NCBI GenBank assembly: GCA_016203755.1
Contig: JACQMD010000125.1
Span: 1-12,329, forward strand
DNA length: 12,329 nt
Source: Candidatus Roizmanbacteria bacterium
GTDB lineage: Bacteria > Patescibacteriota > Microgenomatia > GCA-001788215 > 2-01-FULL-40-14
Direction: 5' to 3'
The number at the start of each line of letters is the position of its first letter. Within the stretch, counting starts at the first letter, position 1. Below, piece after piece: positions 1 through 6,618 of the stretch. The notes below the pieces were generated by a model. It worked only from the letters and a program-made list of their open reading frames with translations. It ran no database searches and was not told the origin of the DNA. The position numbers and the translations under genes are program-made.

Positions 1-2
1 CA

Positions 3-1775
3 CAAGCTCTTTCGCGAATAACAATGGAATCACCGGAATTTGAATTGCCAAATACCAAATACAAAATACCAAATACCCTTATTCATACCGGCCGCCTGGT
101 TCCTATTTACCCTGAGACATATGGTATCTCATCAAAGTGGTTGCGATCCCGTATTGCTGCTACGTTGCATTTAGTCGGAGAAAGGCAGGAAGAATTTCTT
201 CCCGATGAAATCAGATTACACCATCAGTTGATGGGGTATACAGAAGCGGTCCACCAAATCCATTTTCCCGATTCGGCAGAATCAGAACAGCGGGCACGTC
301 ATCGACTGGCCTTTGACGAAATATTTAAGACACAACTGGTCTCTGCCATACGGAAACAACAATGGCAAGAAGAAAAGATAGCCAAAACGTTACACGTTTC
401 ACGTTACACGTTACAAGTTAAGCAATTTACAGACTCTCTACCATTCACGCTGACCAAGGCACAATGTCGGGCAATCGATGAGATTTTTAACGATCTCGGA
501 AAATCTCACCCCATGAATCGTCTTCTTCAGGGAGATGTAGGATGTGGCAAAACAGTTGTTGCAGCGCTTGCTATGTATATAACGCATCTGAACGGGTTTC
601 GTTCAATCCTTATGGCGCCTACGGAAATATTGGCCGAACAACATTATGAAACGATAAAACAGTTTGTCGAACCGCACGGATTATCGGTTCAGCTTGTTAC
701 TTCTTCAACAAAATTGCAAAATACTAAATACAAAATACTAAATACAACATGCGATATTGTCATAGGTACACATGCTCTCCTATATAAGAATGATTTTAAG
801 AACGTCGGCCTTGTGGTGATTGACGAACAACACCGCTTCGGCGTAGAACAACGGGCAGTTCTTTCTCAAAAAGGACGGAGTCCGCACCTCCTGGCCATGA
901 CTGCGACCCCTATCCCGCGCTCGGTTGCACTCGTTCTCTATAGTGAACTTGATTTATCCGTCATCGACGAAATGCCCGTCGGGAGAAAACCAGTGAAAAC
1001 ATGGGTGGTACCTGAGCATAAGCGGGAAGCAGCATATGAGTGGATGAGAAAACAGATACAAAGTAATACTGTAGTGACGCCATTCATGGCGTCTAAAAAT
1101 AAAGATGCGATAAATCGCATCACTACAAATCAAGCATTCATTATTTGTCCTCTCATCGAAGAATCAGAACATGAAACCATGCAATCGGTAAAAGCTGCCA
1201 CAGTTGAATTTGACCGTCTCAAAAAAAAGGTATTTCCTGACTTTAAACTTGGTCTGTTACACGGAAGAGTACCGTCGAAAGAAAAGGAATCTATTCTGCA
1301 TCAATTCTCAACAGGACAACTTGCTATTTTAGTTGCAACACCGGTTGTTGAGGTCGGTATCGATATTCCCAATGCAACGATCATGATGATTGAAGCGTCC
1401 GAACGGTTTGGGCTGGCACAACTCCATCAGCTTCGAGGACGAGTTGGCCGGGGAACTGCTCAAAGCTACTGCCTGTTATTTTCTCAAGGCGACAACGGCG
1501 TTACCAACAAGCGTCTCAAAAGCATGGAGCGTATCAATAACGGGGCGCAATTATCTGAAATTGATCTGGCTATCCGTGGTCCGGGACAGCTCTATGGCAC
1601 AGCACAGCACGGGCGGTTCGGATTTAAACTTGCCAGTATGACTGATCACGTTCTCATTGCGGGAGCTCAGACTGCCGCTGCCCGTCTTATCGAACAGGAT
1701 CCAGCTCTATCGGGGCACCCGAGCTTGCAAGAATGGATAAAACACGATACAATACGAGATATTAAACCAAACTAA
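3..1775 (+). CDS. recG: ATP-dependent DNA helicase RecG, 5' end outside the window
   Basis: RecG remodels stalled replication forks and Holliday junctions. The reading frame is open to the left edge, and the first visible part (SPEFEL, then TGRLVPIYPETYG) matches the middle of the RecG wedge/OB domain. The ATG at 24 is therefore an internal Met and the true start lies upstream. Counting from that Met: Walker A GDVGCGKT at 170-177, DEQH (motif II) at 267-270, then TATPIPRS (motif III), VATPVVEVGIDIP (motif V) and QLRGRVGRG (motif VI). In the C-terminal TRG translocation motif, GTRQTG of E. coli reads GTAQHG: the Gln is kept and the Arg is Ala. Oddities: four repeat-derived segments lie in the frame (listed separately), yet all helicase motifs are intact, so the protein is probably functional. 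The stop is 2 bp before rpmF. Confidence 0.96.
   Translation, partial: QALSRITMESPEFELPNTKYKIPNTLIHTGRLVPIYPETYGISSKWLRSRIAATLHLVGERQEEFLPDEIRLHHQLMGYTEAVHQIHFPDSAESEQRARHRLAFDEIFKTQLVSAIRKQQWQEEKIAKTLHVSRYTLQVKQFTDSLPFTLTKAQCRAIDEIFNDLGKSHPMNRLLQGDVGCGKTVVAALAMYITHLNGFRSILMAPTEILAEQHYETIKQFVEPHGLSVQLVTSSTKLQNTKYKILNTTCDIVIGTHALLYKNDFKNVGLVVIDEQHRFGVEQRAVLSQKGRSPHLLAMTATPIPRSVALVLYSELDLSVIDEMPVGRKPVKTWVVPEHKREAAYEWMRKQIQSNTVVTPFMASKNKDAINRITTNQAFIICPLIEESEHETMQSVKAATVEFDRLKKKVFPDFKLGLLHGRVPSKEKESILHQFSTGQLAILVATPVVEVGIDIPNATIMMIEASERFGLAQLHQLRGRVGRGTAQSYCLLFSQGDNGVTNKRLKSMERINNGAQLSEIDLAIRGPGQLYGTAQHGRFGFKLASMTDHVLIAGAQTAAARLIEQDPALSGHPSLQEWIKHDTIRDIKPN
49..76 (+). repeat. 7-bp tandem repeat tract inside recG (unit CAAATAC, 4 copies)
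   Basis: Four adjacent 7-mers, CAAATAC, CAAATAC, AAAATAC and CAAATAC, lie in the recG frame and encode NTKYKIPNT in a variable loop of the wedge domain. The same peptide pattern recurs at the 718-745 tract. The unit is not a multiple of three, so a one-unit change would shift the frame. Confidence 0.9.
387..421 (+). repeat. 7-bp tandem repeat tract inside recG (unit ACGTTAC, 4-5 copies)
   Basis: The units are ACGTTAC, ACGTTTC, ACGTTAC, ACGTTAC and a degenerate AAGTTAA. They are translated in frame as part of KTLHVSRYTLQVK, just before the conserved SLPFTLTKAQ that opens the helicase domain. This linker is poorly conserved in RecG. By sequence it is unrelated to the AAATAC tracts, but it has the same period and copy number. 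Confidence 0.85.
718..745 (+). repeat. 7-bp tandem repeat tract inside recG (unit NAAATAC, 4 copies)
   Basis: The units are AAAATAC, TAAATAC, AAAATAC and TAAATAC. In the recG frame they encode NTKYKILNT, nearly the same peptide as the tract at 49-76. The tract lies between the TSST of the helicase Ia/Ib region and the conserved DIVIGTHALL. There RecG normally has a charged helix of similar length, so the repeat seems to replace sequence rather than lengthen it. Confidence 0.88.
1070..1127 (+). repeat. REPIN-like double palindrome inside recG
   Basis: Outer arms TGTAGTG (1070-1076) and CACTACA (1121-1127) are perfect complements. Inside are two perfect 8-bp hairpins: GACGCCAT/ATGGCGTC (1076-1083 / 1086-1093, 2-nt loop) and GATGCGAT/ATCGCATC (1104-1111 / 1114-1121, 2-nt loop), joined by an A/T-rich spacer. 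Each half follows the same pattern (GTAGTGA, then a GC-rich hairpin) in opposite orientation, the layout of REPINs mobilised by TnpA_REP (RAYT) transposases. It is read in frame and adds about 21 residues between YEWMRKQI and AFIICPLIEES, where RecG proteins normally have only a few residues. Confidence 0.8.
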
Positions 1776-1777
1776 CT

Positions 1778-2014
1778 ATGACACCACTACCCAAAAGACG
1801 GCATTCGACCCAGCGACAGGGAAAACGACGGGCGGCAATACGTCTGACGTTGCCGGTTCTTGTGCGTTGTGCCCAGTGTGAACAGCTCATCCTGCCGCAT
1901 CAGGTATGCAGTCATTGCGGGTACTATCGGGGGAAAGATGTTTTGCATCTGGAAGAGCGCAAAGAGTCGACAAACAAGAGTACAAAGTCCAGCAAGCAAG
2001 ACTCACAGAAATAA
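1778..2014 (+). CDS. rpmF: 50S ribosomal protein L32
   Basis: Structural protein of the large ribosomal subunit. The N-terminal PKRRHSTQRQGKRRA matches the L32 signature (PKRRxSxxRxxxRR). A zinc ribbon follows, with Cys31-x2-Cys34 and Cys44-x2-Cys47 ending in the typical CGYYRGKDV. At 78 residues it is longer than the usual 55-65; the excess is a Ser/Lys-rich tail from about residue 61, probably disordered. The start is 2 bp after the recG stop, so translation is probably coupled. In this operon rpmF sits before nusB and rnc, a grouping that links ribosome synthesis with rRNA transcription and processing. Confidence 0.95.
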   Translation: MTPLPKRRHSTQRQGKRRAAIRLTLPVLVRCAQCEQLILPHQVCSHCGYYRGKDVLHLEERKESTNKSTKSSKQDSQK

Positions 2015-2039
2015 CACGCCATACGATACATGAACTCCG

Positions 2040-2405
2040 ATGAAAACACGAAATGATCCTCGTCATCTGAAACGAATACAAACGATTAAAGATCTTTTTG
2101 CATACAGTTTCCATAAAGAACAACGACGTGATACCGCTGCTTCTACCATCATTAACCATTTAACCGATATCGATGATCTTATTCAAAAGGGAGCACCGCT
2201 CTGGCCAGTTGACAAAATTGCAAAAATTGATCTTGCAATACTTCGACAGGCAGTGTATGAGTTATATATTATGAAAAAAGAGCCTCCCCGGGTCATTATC
2301 GATGAAGCAGTAGAATTGGCGAAAGAATTCGGAGGAGATACCAGTCCAAAATTTGTCAATGGCGTTCTTGGCACTCTATTTTTATGGATAGAACAACCAT
2401 CATAA
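2040..2405 (+). CDS. nusB: Transcription antitermination factor NusB
   Basis: NusB binds boxA RNA together with NusE (S10) and supports antitermination during rRNA transcription. The C-terminal half carries the family signature: WPVDKIAKIDLAILRQAVYEL at about 55-75, then PPRVIIDEAVELAKEFGGDTSPKFVNGVLG at about 82-111. The N-terminal helix (LKRIQTIKDLFAYSF) is divergent, and the protein is slightly short at 121 residues against about 130-140. The ATG at 2040 follows rpmF by 25 bp. An upstream ATG at 2030 is in another frame and closes quickly. The last 22 bp overlap rnc, which suggests coupled translation. Confidence 0.93.
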   Translation: MKTRNDPRHLKRIQTIKDLFAYSFHKEQRRDTAASTIINHLTDIDDLIQKGAPLWPVDKIAKIDLAILRQAVYELYIMKKEPPRVIIDEAVELAKEFGGDTSPKFVNGVLGTLFLWIEQPS

Positions 2406-3052
2406 CATTAATACACAATCAGCAATTGCTGAACGAAGCGTTTACTCACCGTTCATACTTGAACGAAACGAAGGAGCAAATTGCCTCTAATGAACGCCTG
2501 GAGTTTCTGGGCGATGCGGTACTTGAAATCATTGTTTCAGAATATCTCTTTCATCAATTTACCGAGTTCCCCGAAGGGAAACTGACGCTGCTTCGATCAA
2601 GCATTGTCCGCACTGAGTCTCTCTCTAAGGCTGCCCTGCTGCTTGATCTCGGGAATCAACTTCGCATGAGCCGGGGGGAAGAAGAAAACGGAGGACGAGC
2701 TAACAAATCGATTTTAGCCAATACGTATGAGGCGGTACTCGGCGCGTTATATCTAGATCAAGGCCTTCTCGCAGCACGAAATTTTGTGCAAATGTCTCTT
2801 TTTCAAACCATACCTCACATTCTGAAAAACAAAGCCTATCTTGATGCGAAAAGCAACTTGCAGGAAAAAGTACAAGAGAAATTAAAAGTAACACCAGTCT
2901 ATCGGGTCCTCACCGAAACCGGCCCCGATCATAAAAAAATATTTACGGTCGGAGTATTTATCAATAATGGAAAAGCCGGGGAGGGAAGTGGAGGAAGCAA
3001 ACAGGAGGCGGAAGCCCAAGCGGCAACCGAAGCGCTCAAGAAGTATACGTAA
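2384..3052 (+). CDS. rnc: Ribonuclease III
   Basis: Endonuclease for double-stranded RNA that processes rRNA precursors. The RNase III domain spans about residues 1-150, with the signature NERLEFLGDAVLE at 36-48 (Glu37, Glu40 and Asp44 as metal/catalytic positions) and a second acidic site, LANTYEAVLGALYLD, with Glu116. The position equivalent to E. coli Asp114 is Asn113, a change I recall in other bacterial RNase III proteins. A dsRNA-binding domain follows (about 153-222), starting DAKSNLQEKVQEK and ending with GSGGSKQEAEAQAATEALKK. The length of 222 is normal. It starts inside nusB and lies 21 bp before rpsP. Confidence 0.96.
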   Translation: MDRTTIITLIHNQQLLNEAFTHRSYLNETKEQIASNERLEFLGDAVLEIIVSEYLFHQFTEFPEGKLTLLRSSIVRTESLSKAALLLDLGNQLRMSRGEEENGGRANKSILANTYEAVLGALYLDQGLLAARNFVQMSLFQTIPHILKNKAYLDAKSNLQEKVQEKLKVTPVYRVLTETGPDHKKIFTVGVFINNGKAGEGSGGSKQEAEAQAATEALKKYT

Positions 3053-3057
3053 ATTTG

Positions 3058-3066
3058 TGCTATAAT
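3058..3066 (+). promoter_or_regulatory. Extended -10 promoter for rpsP, predicted leaderless
   Basis: TGCTATAAT is a perfect extended -10 element (TGnTATAAT). I see no good -35 hexamer upstream, which is normal for extended -10 promoters. The hexamer ends 7 nt before the rpsP ATG at 3074, so transcription should start at or within a base of the start codon. Confidence 0.65.
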
Positions 3067-3073
3067 ACATCCT

Positions 3074-3337
3074 ATGCTCGTAATTAGACTCAAACCAACC
3101 GGAAGAAACAAACAAATAAACTATCGGATAGTAGTGATGGAGAAAAGAACCAAAATGTCAGGACGTGTCAACGATGATCTTGGATTTTGTGAAATGACCT
3201 ATCATCCACCGAAAGTGACGATTAACAAACAAAAGCTTGTGCTCTGGCAGGAAAAAGGCGCAGTACTTTCCGAAGGCGCGAGGAAATTGTTACCGGTTGT
3301 TAACGTCTCCCCGAAGCAGTCGAAACGGGGGGAGTAG
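3074..3337 (+). CDS. rpsP: 30S ribosomal protein S16
   Basis: Small-subunit assembly protein. The start MLVIRLKPTGRNKQINYRIVVMEKR matches the S16 N-terminus (xIRLxRxGxKxxPxYRIVV), followed by GRVNDDLGFCEMTYHPP and a C-terminal helix, KLVLWQEKGAVLSEGARKLL. The length of 87 is within the family range. No Shine-Dalgarno sequence precedes the ATG; instead a -10 element ends 7 nt upstream. The final 38 bp overlap the 3' end of the convergent pilO gene, and I see no clear terminator between the two operons. A short stem (CTCCCC 3307-3312 with GGGGAG 3329-3334) lies within the overlap, without a T-tract. Confidence 0.94.
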   Translation: MLVIRLKPTGRNKQINYRIVVMEKRTKMSGRVNDDLGFCEMTYHPPKVTINKQKLVLWQEKGAVLSEGARKLLPVVNVSPKQSKRGE

Positions 3338-4094
3338 CTTCAAGTTTAAATAAATCCTGTTTACCTCCCGTAATCCCATCTAATACAACTTCTTCATAGA
3401 CTTTCGTTTGTTTCAGTTGCTCGATAAATTCACCTTGCTCTCTTCCTTCTTTCACCAGTTGTGCGCTGGGTTTTATTTTCGGAGGCATAAAATAATACGT
3501 CGTCAACATCACGGAAAGAGCAATATCGTCTTCTTCCTCGTTGTTAACCCAGGTAAGTTCTGAAATGTTAAATACCCGTCGCGCACTATAGAGTTCTTTA
3601 ATAAATGCCAAGGCGCTATCAACCTCTTGCGTGGTAGCCTCCATCTCAAACTCAAACTCATGAAGACCGGGACGTTCTTCTTCCTTTCCCTGAGTGACCT
3701 CCTGTGTCTGCGTCTGTGCCTGTTCCTCTTCTCCTTTAATGAGTCCGGGAGCTATTGACAGGGGCATCAACGTGATATTTTCCATCCGACCCAAACCCTC
3801 ATACGTGACGATGAAGGTAATCACGTCGTTTTCTGAGGGTAACGCGTAGTTAATGACTCCCTCTTCAATTTCGAGCGTTAACGAAGCGAGCTCCTTAAGG
3901 TACGAAAGATACGATTGTTTCTCCTGTATTTCAAGCTCCTGAGTGACAATAGTATTCCGAAGTGTTCGTATCTGATCAATATTTGGCATAAAAATATACC
4001 GGATAGATCCGAAAATAAGGGCTATTTGGACGAATAAGAGAAAAAACGTCTTATAATTCTGTACATTTTTGGTAACGTCAAATGTGCCAGTCAT
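3300..4094 (-). CDS. pilO: PilO-like type IV pilus inner-membrane assembly protein
   Basis: PilO pairs with PilN to form the membrane-anchored alignment complex that links cytoplasmic PilM to the pilus machinery. One membrane segment is visible near residues 17-36 (FFLLFVQIALIFGSIRYIFM), followed by a coiled coil (about 40-75, IRTLRNTIVTQELEIQEKQ) and an extracytoplasmic domain. At 264 residues it is longer than typical PilO (about 200): it has an acidic Gln/Glu-rich insert at about 123-143 and an extended C-terminus. The ATG overlaps the pilN stop (ATGA, 4091-4094). The function call rests mainly on order after pilM-pilN and on topology, since PilO sequences are poorly conserved. Confidence 0.8.
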   Translation of the reverse strand: MTGTFDVTKNVQNYKTFFLLFVQIALIFGSIRYIFMPNIDQIRTLRNTIVTQELEIQEKQSYLSYLKELASLTLEIEEGVINYALPSENDVITFIVTYEGLGRMENITLMPLSIAPGLIKGEEEQAQTQTQEVTQGKEEERPGLHEFEFEMEATTQEVDSALAFIKELYSARRVFNISELTWVNNEEEDDIALSVMLTTYYFMPPKIKPSAQLVKEGREQGEFIEQLKQTKVYEEVVLDGITGGKQDLFKLEATPPVSTASGRR

Positions 4095-4735
4095 AGTGAT
4101 TGAGCTCCCGATTCTCCTGTCTTTGCAAGAACCAGATGAAAGACAATGTTAAATGTACCTGTTTCAGTAAGCTCAGAGCTGAGTACACTTGCTTCCGATA
4201 GTCCTTTTCCCTGAAAACTTTTCAAATTGTCAACGGTTTCCTGAAACTCACTTGAGTTTCCGACTTCCAATTTAAGGTTTATCTCCTGGATTTTTGTGGA
4301 AAATGCCTGTTCTTCTGCAAACGTAATGACCTCTGCTATTTTTTTGGCACTCATCTGAACAACCCCGCTTTCAGAAATTGCTACCGAATCAATGGCAATA
4401 CTATGGCCAAAGAGTATATCCAAGTCCGACAGCGCAGTCAGGTAATCAAACCGCTTCCCATATAACTTCCGAAGCTCACCTGTTTTTATTGTGAGAATAC
4501 TTTTCTTCTCTTCTATATCTTGATATTGTGCTATCTGACTGTCCAGATCGACAATCATTGCTGCAAGTTTCGTGCTTATTTGAGTCAGGTAAACTACATA
4601 GCCGTATATGCCGGCTGATGCTACCACCAGGAGAAGCATTAACACCAGGGTACCCCGAATCAGGAATGACTTTGCCTTTTTTATTTCTTTTGGCTGTTCT
4701 TTTTTCTTGAGAAGCAGGTTAATCTTTGTCGGCAT
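4091..4735 (-). CDS. pilN: PilN-like type IV pilus assembly protein
   Basis: PilN is a bitopic membrane protein whose short cytoplasmic N-terminus binds PilM. The diagnostic INLL motif is at residues 5-8 (KINLL). A Lys-rich stretch follows, then one membrane helix at about 25-50, a coiled coil (about 52-90) and an outer domain resembling the ferredoxin-like PilN fold. The length of 214 is normal. It starts 7 bp after the pilM stop and ends in a 4-bp overlap with pilO. Two copies of a 7-bp repeat unit span the pilM/pilN junction. Confidence 0.87.
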   Translation of the reverse strand: MPTKINLLLKKKEQPKEIKKAKSFLIRGTLVLMLLLVVASAGIYGYVVYLTQISTKLAAMIVDLDSQIAQYQDIEEKKSILTIKTGELRKLYGKRFDYLTALSDLDILFGHSIAIDSVAISESGVVQMSAKKIAEVITFAEEQAFSTKIQEINLKLEVGNSSEFQETVDNLKSFQGKGLSEASVLSSELTETGTFNIVFHLVLAKTGESGAQSL

Positions 4736-4737
4736 AC

Positions 4738-4751
4738 AGGTGTCAGGTAAA
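4738..4751 (-). repeat. Two 7-bp repeat units across the pilM/pilN junction
   Basis: On the - strand the junction reads TTACCTG then ACACCTG, a period-7 pair that contains the TGA stop of pilM. The ACCTGAC unit also occurs within the larger heptamer array before pilD (10635-10676), which suggests the same repeat family. With only two copies, chance is possible. Confidence 0.45.
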
Positions 4752-5759
4752 ATCTCTCATTGCAAGTCCGGTTGCTACAGAAAACATAAGTTCTTTTCCG
4801 CGAAACTGCTCAGCAACTTTGGGTTCTACCGACATTGATTGCCACGGCTGCAAAAGCGTGGTCTCTATCTGCAGTTTTTCCTGCAGAAGAAGAGGAAATT
4901 TTGGGATGAGGACACCGCCGCCGGTAAGAATTATTTTTGAAATGACCTCGTCCCGATACTTCTCTTTAAAGTAGGTCAGACTTTGAGTCAGTTCGGTGAG
5001 TAAGTTTGTGAGAATTGGCTGTAATGTATTGAGCAGGCTTCCCTGTAATTGCTGCGGATCTACTCCGTATGTCCGTTTATATTCCTCAGCTTGAGATGCA
5101 GGCAGTCCCAACTCTGCCGCAATCGTTTTCGTCATGACGTTGCCACCAATTCCTAAGCTTCTTACCAAAATCGGCGTATCCCGGCGAACCAGATACAGGT
5201 TCGTTGTCGTATCTCCGATATCGACCACCACATAGTTAATCGTTTGTCCCGCAAAGAGACGCAAGATAGCAATTGCCTCGTTTTCAAGAGCACTTAACTC
5301 AATTCCGGCAAGATCAAAAACCGTTGAGTACTTGCTGAGGAGCCGAAGCGGCGAAGCCACTAAGAGTACCTGCATCGTTGTTTGATGTTCCGGTTTGCCT
5401 AGAATTACAAAATCCATATTTACCTCCTCAAGCGGCAGGGGAATATACCGTTCCGCCTCCCATCGAAGTGCCTGTATCAACTCCTTCTGTGAAAGAACCG
5501 GCATGTCGATGATGCGGGTAAAGACTTGCGACTCCAGGAGTGATGCATTTGCAGTCCGTTCACGAATAGTACTGTCACGGAGCATCGTTTTAAGAGCACG
5601 AGCCAGCTCCTCCTGATCAAATTGTGCCTCAGAAAAGAGCGCCTTGGATGGAACGGGCGCAATGGCTGCATGGAGAATGTGCGTACTTGTCCCGCGCTGC
5701 TCAGCAACGACTGCTTTCACAAAATTAGTACCGATATCTATCCCAAATCCTGTTTTCAT
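4743..5759 (-). CDS. pilM: Type IV pilus assembly protein PilM (actin-like ATPase)
   Basis: Cytoplasmic actin-fold ATP-binding protein that docks on the PilN tail. Visible motifs: phosphate-1 GIDIGTNFVKAV (6-17), the PilM-specific RWEAERYIPLPLEEV (99-113), phosphate-2 VVVDIGDTTTNLYL (177-190), adenosine motif ILTGGG (277-282), and the C-terminal FSVATGLAMR (326-335). The length of 338 is normal. Its ATG overlaps the stop of the upstream GspK/PilX-like gene by 4 bp (ATGA), which suggests coupled translation. Together with pilN it corresponds to the two halves of GspL in type II secretion. Confidence 0.95.
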   Translation of the reverse strand: MKTGFGIDIGTNFVKAVVAEQRGTSTHILHAAIAPVPSKALFSEAQFDQEELARALKTMLRDSTIRERTANASLLESQVFTRIIDMPVLSQKELIQALRWEAERYIPLPLEEVNMDFVILGKPEHQTTMQVLLVASPLRLLSKYSTVFDLAGIELSALENEAIAILRLFAGQTINYVVVDIGDTTTNLYLVRRDTPILVRSLGIGGNVMTKTIAAELGLPASQAEEYKRTYGVDPQQLQGSLLNTLQPILTNLLTELTQSLTYFKEKYRDEVISKIILTGGGVLIPKFPLLLQEKLQIETTLLQPWQSMSVEPKVAEQFRGKELMFSVATGLAMRDFT

Positions 5760-6607
5760 AGTTTTCTGATATCTCCTTCGCTGTACAATACAAAATCAAA
5801 AATACCGGGCAATTCAGCAATCCATTTTTTTACTTTAATAGTACGACTGACATTACCCGGAGTGAAGCCGGTTGACTCAATTCGCTTGCCCTGAATAGGA
5901 AACGCGGCTATATCACTTGGTGTCACCCGCATCCCTGTTAAATTTCCGGTAATTGGTTTCACCCTCATAAATCGGACTATGTGATCTCCTGCGTCAAAGA
6001 AACTATCCCAATCAAAAACCCATGCGCCTGTTTGATACATGCGTCTAATCTTAATAATATCCCCTGCGGGTATATCCCGATAAAATATGAGAAACTCTAC
6101 ATCTTCATTCGGATCCCAATCAAAAGCGATAGTATTTTCCGCAGCAACATCTCCATAATAGTTTTGTCCAGCTGCGTCCGGATTGGCAGCATAGGGTTGA
6201 TCGGTTAGCCATACTGTTTTTGTTTGTCCCTGCATCCAAGCGGGATCTCCGGCAGCGGTGTCTACCATCGAATAATAGGTATCAACAGATGCGTCCGGAA
6301 TCGGAAGAACCGTATACGTAGCATCCGGCCGCTCGGCAGCAGGCTCTGCTGCCACTCCTATGTCAGCAACTGTGCATCCGGCTTGACATAGAAGGTTGTT
6401 TGGATCCTCTAGTAACGCTTTCTCTATACCAGCCTCGGCAGCCGAAAATGCCCGAGCTCCTTCGACGGTGAGTGTGGAGCTTCGAATATCACTCACAGTC
6501 CGAACAGTACTTGCCATTACTACCGTCACTACTACAACACTAATTAAAACTACAATGAGTGCTGCCTGACCTTTTTCAGTATAGGATGATTTTGGTATCA
6601 TTGTCAA
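5756..6607 (-). CDS. PilX/GspK-like minor pilin
   Basis: Minor pilin expected at the pilus or pseudopilus tip. The N-terminus has a class III prepilin signal, with cleavage after Gly13 (TEKG|QAALIVVLIS) and a hydrophobic helix to about residue 33. The position-5 Glu of mature pilins is absent (Ile18), as is usual for GspK/PilX, which cap the filament. The following FSAAEAGIEKAL (about 54-65) is the typical PilX/GspK N-terminal motif. The rest (about 70-283) is an unrecognised, probably beta-rich domain with two close cysteines (about 74 and 78). An alternative start at Met3 (6601) is possible. It lies 11 bp after the secreted-protein gene and overlaps pilM by 4 bp. Confidence 0.82.
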   Translation of the reverse strand: MTMIPKSSYTEKGQAALIVVLISVVVVTVVMASTVRTVSDIRSSTLTVEGARAFSAAEAGIEKALLEDPNNLLCQAGCTVADIGVAAEPAAERPDATYTVLPIPDASVDTYYSMVDTAAGDPAWMQGQTKTVWLTDQPYAANPDAAGQNYYGDVAAENTIAFDWDPNEDVEFLIFYRDIPAGDIIKIRRMYQTGAWVFDWDSFFDAGDHIVRFMRVKPITGNLTGMRVTPSDIAAFPIQGKRIESTGFTPGNVSRTIKVKKWIAELPGIFDFVLYSEGDIRKL

Positions 6608-6618
6608 TGAGTATACAA

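Noticed and set aside
24..26. ATG at 24 as the start of recG
   Set aside because: The frame is open to the left edge and the following residues match the middle of the wedge domain, so the gene is cut by the window border and this Met is internal.
2711..2755. Asn113 in RNase III in place of the Asp114 of E. coli as a sign of lost catalysis
   Set aside because: The other active-site residues (Glu37, Asp44, Glu116) and the dsRNA-binding domain are intact, and I recall Asn at this position in other bacterial RNase III proteins.
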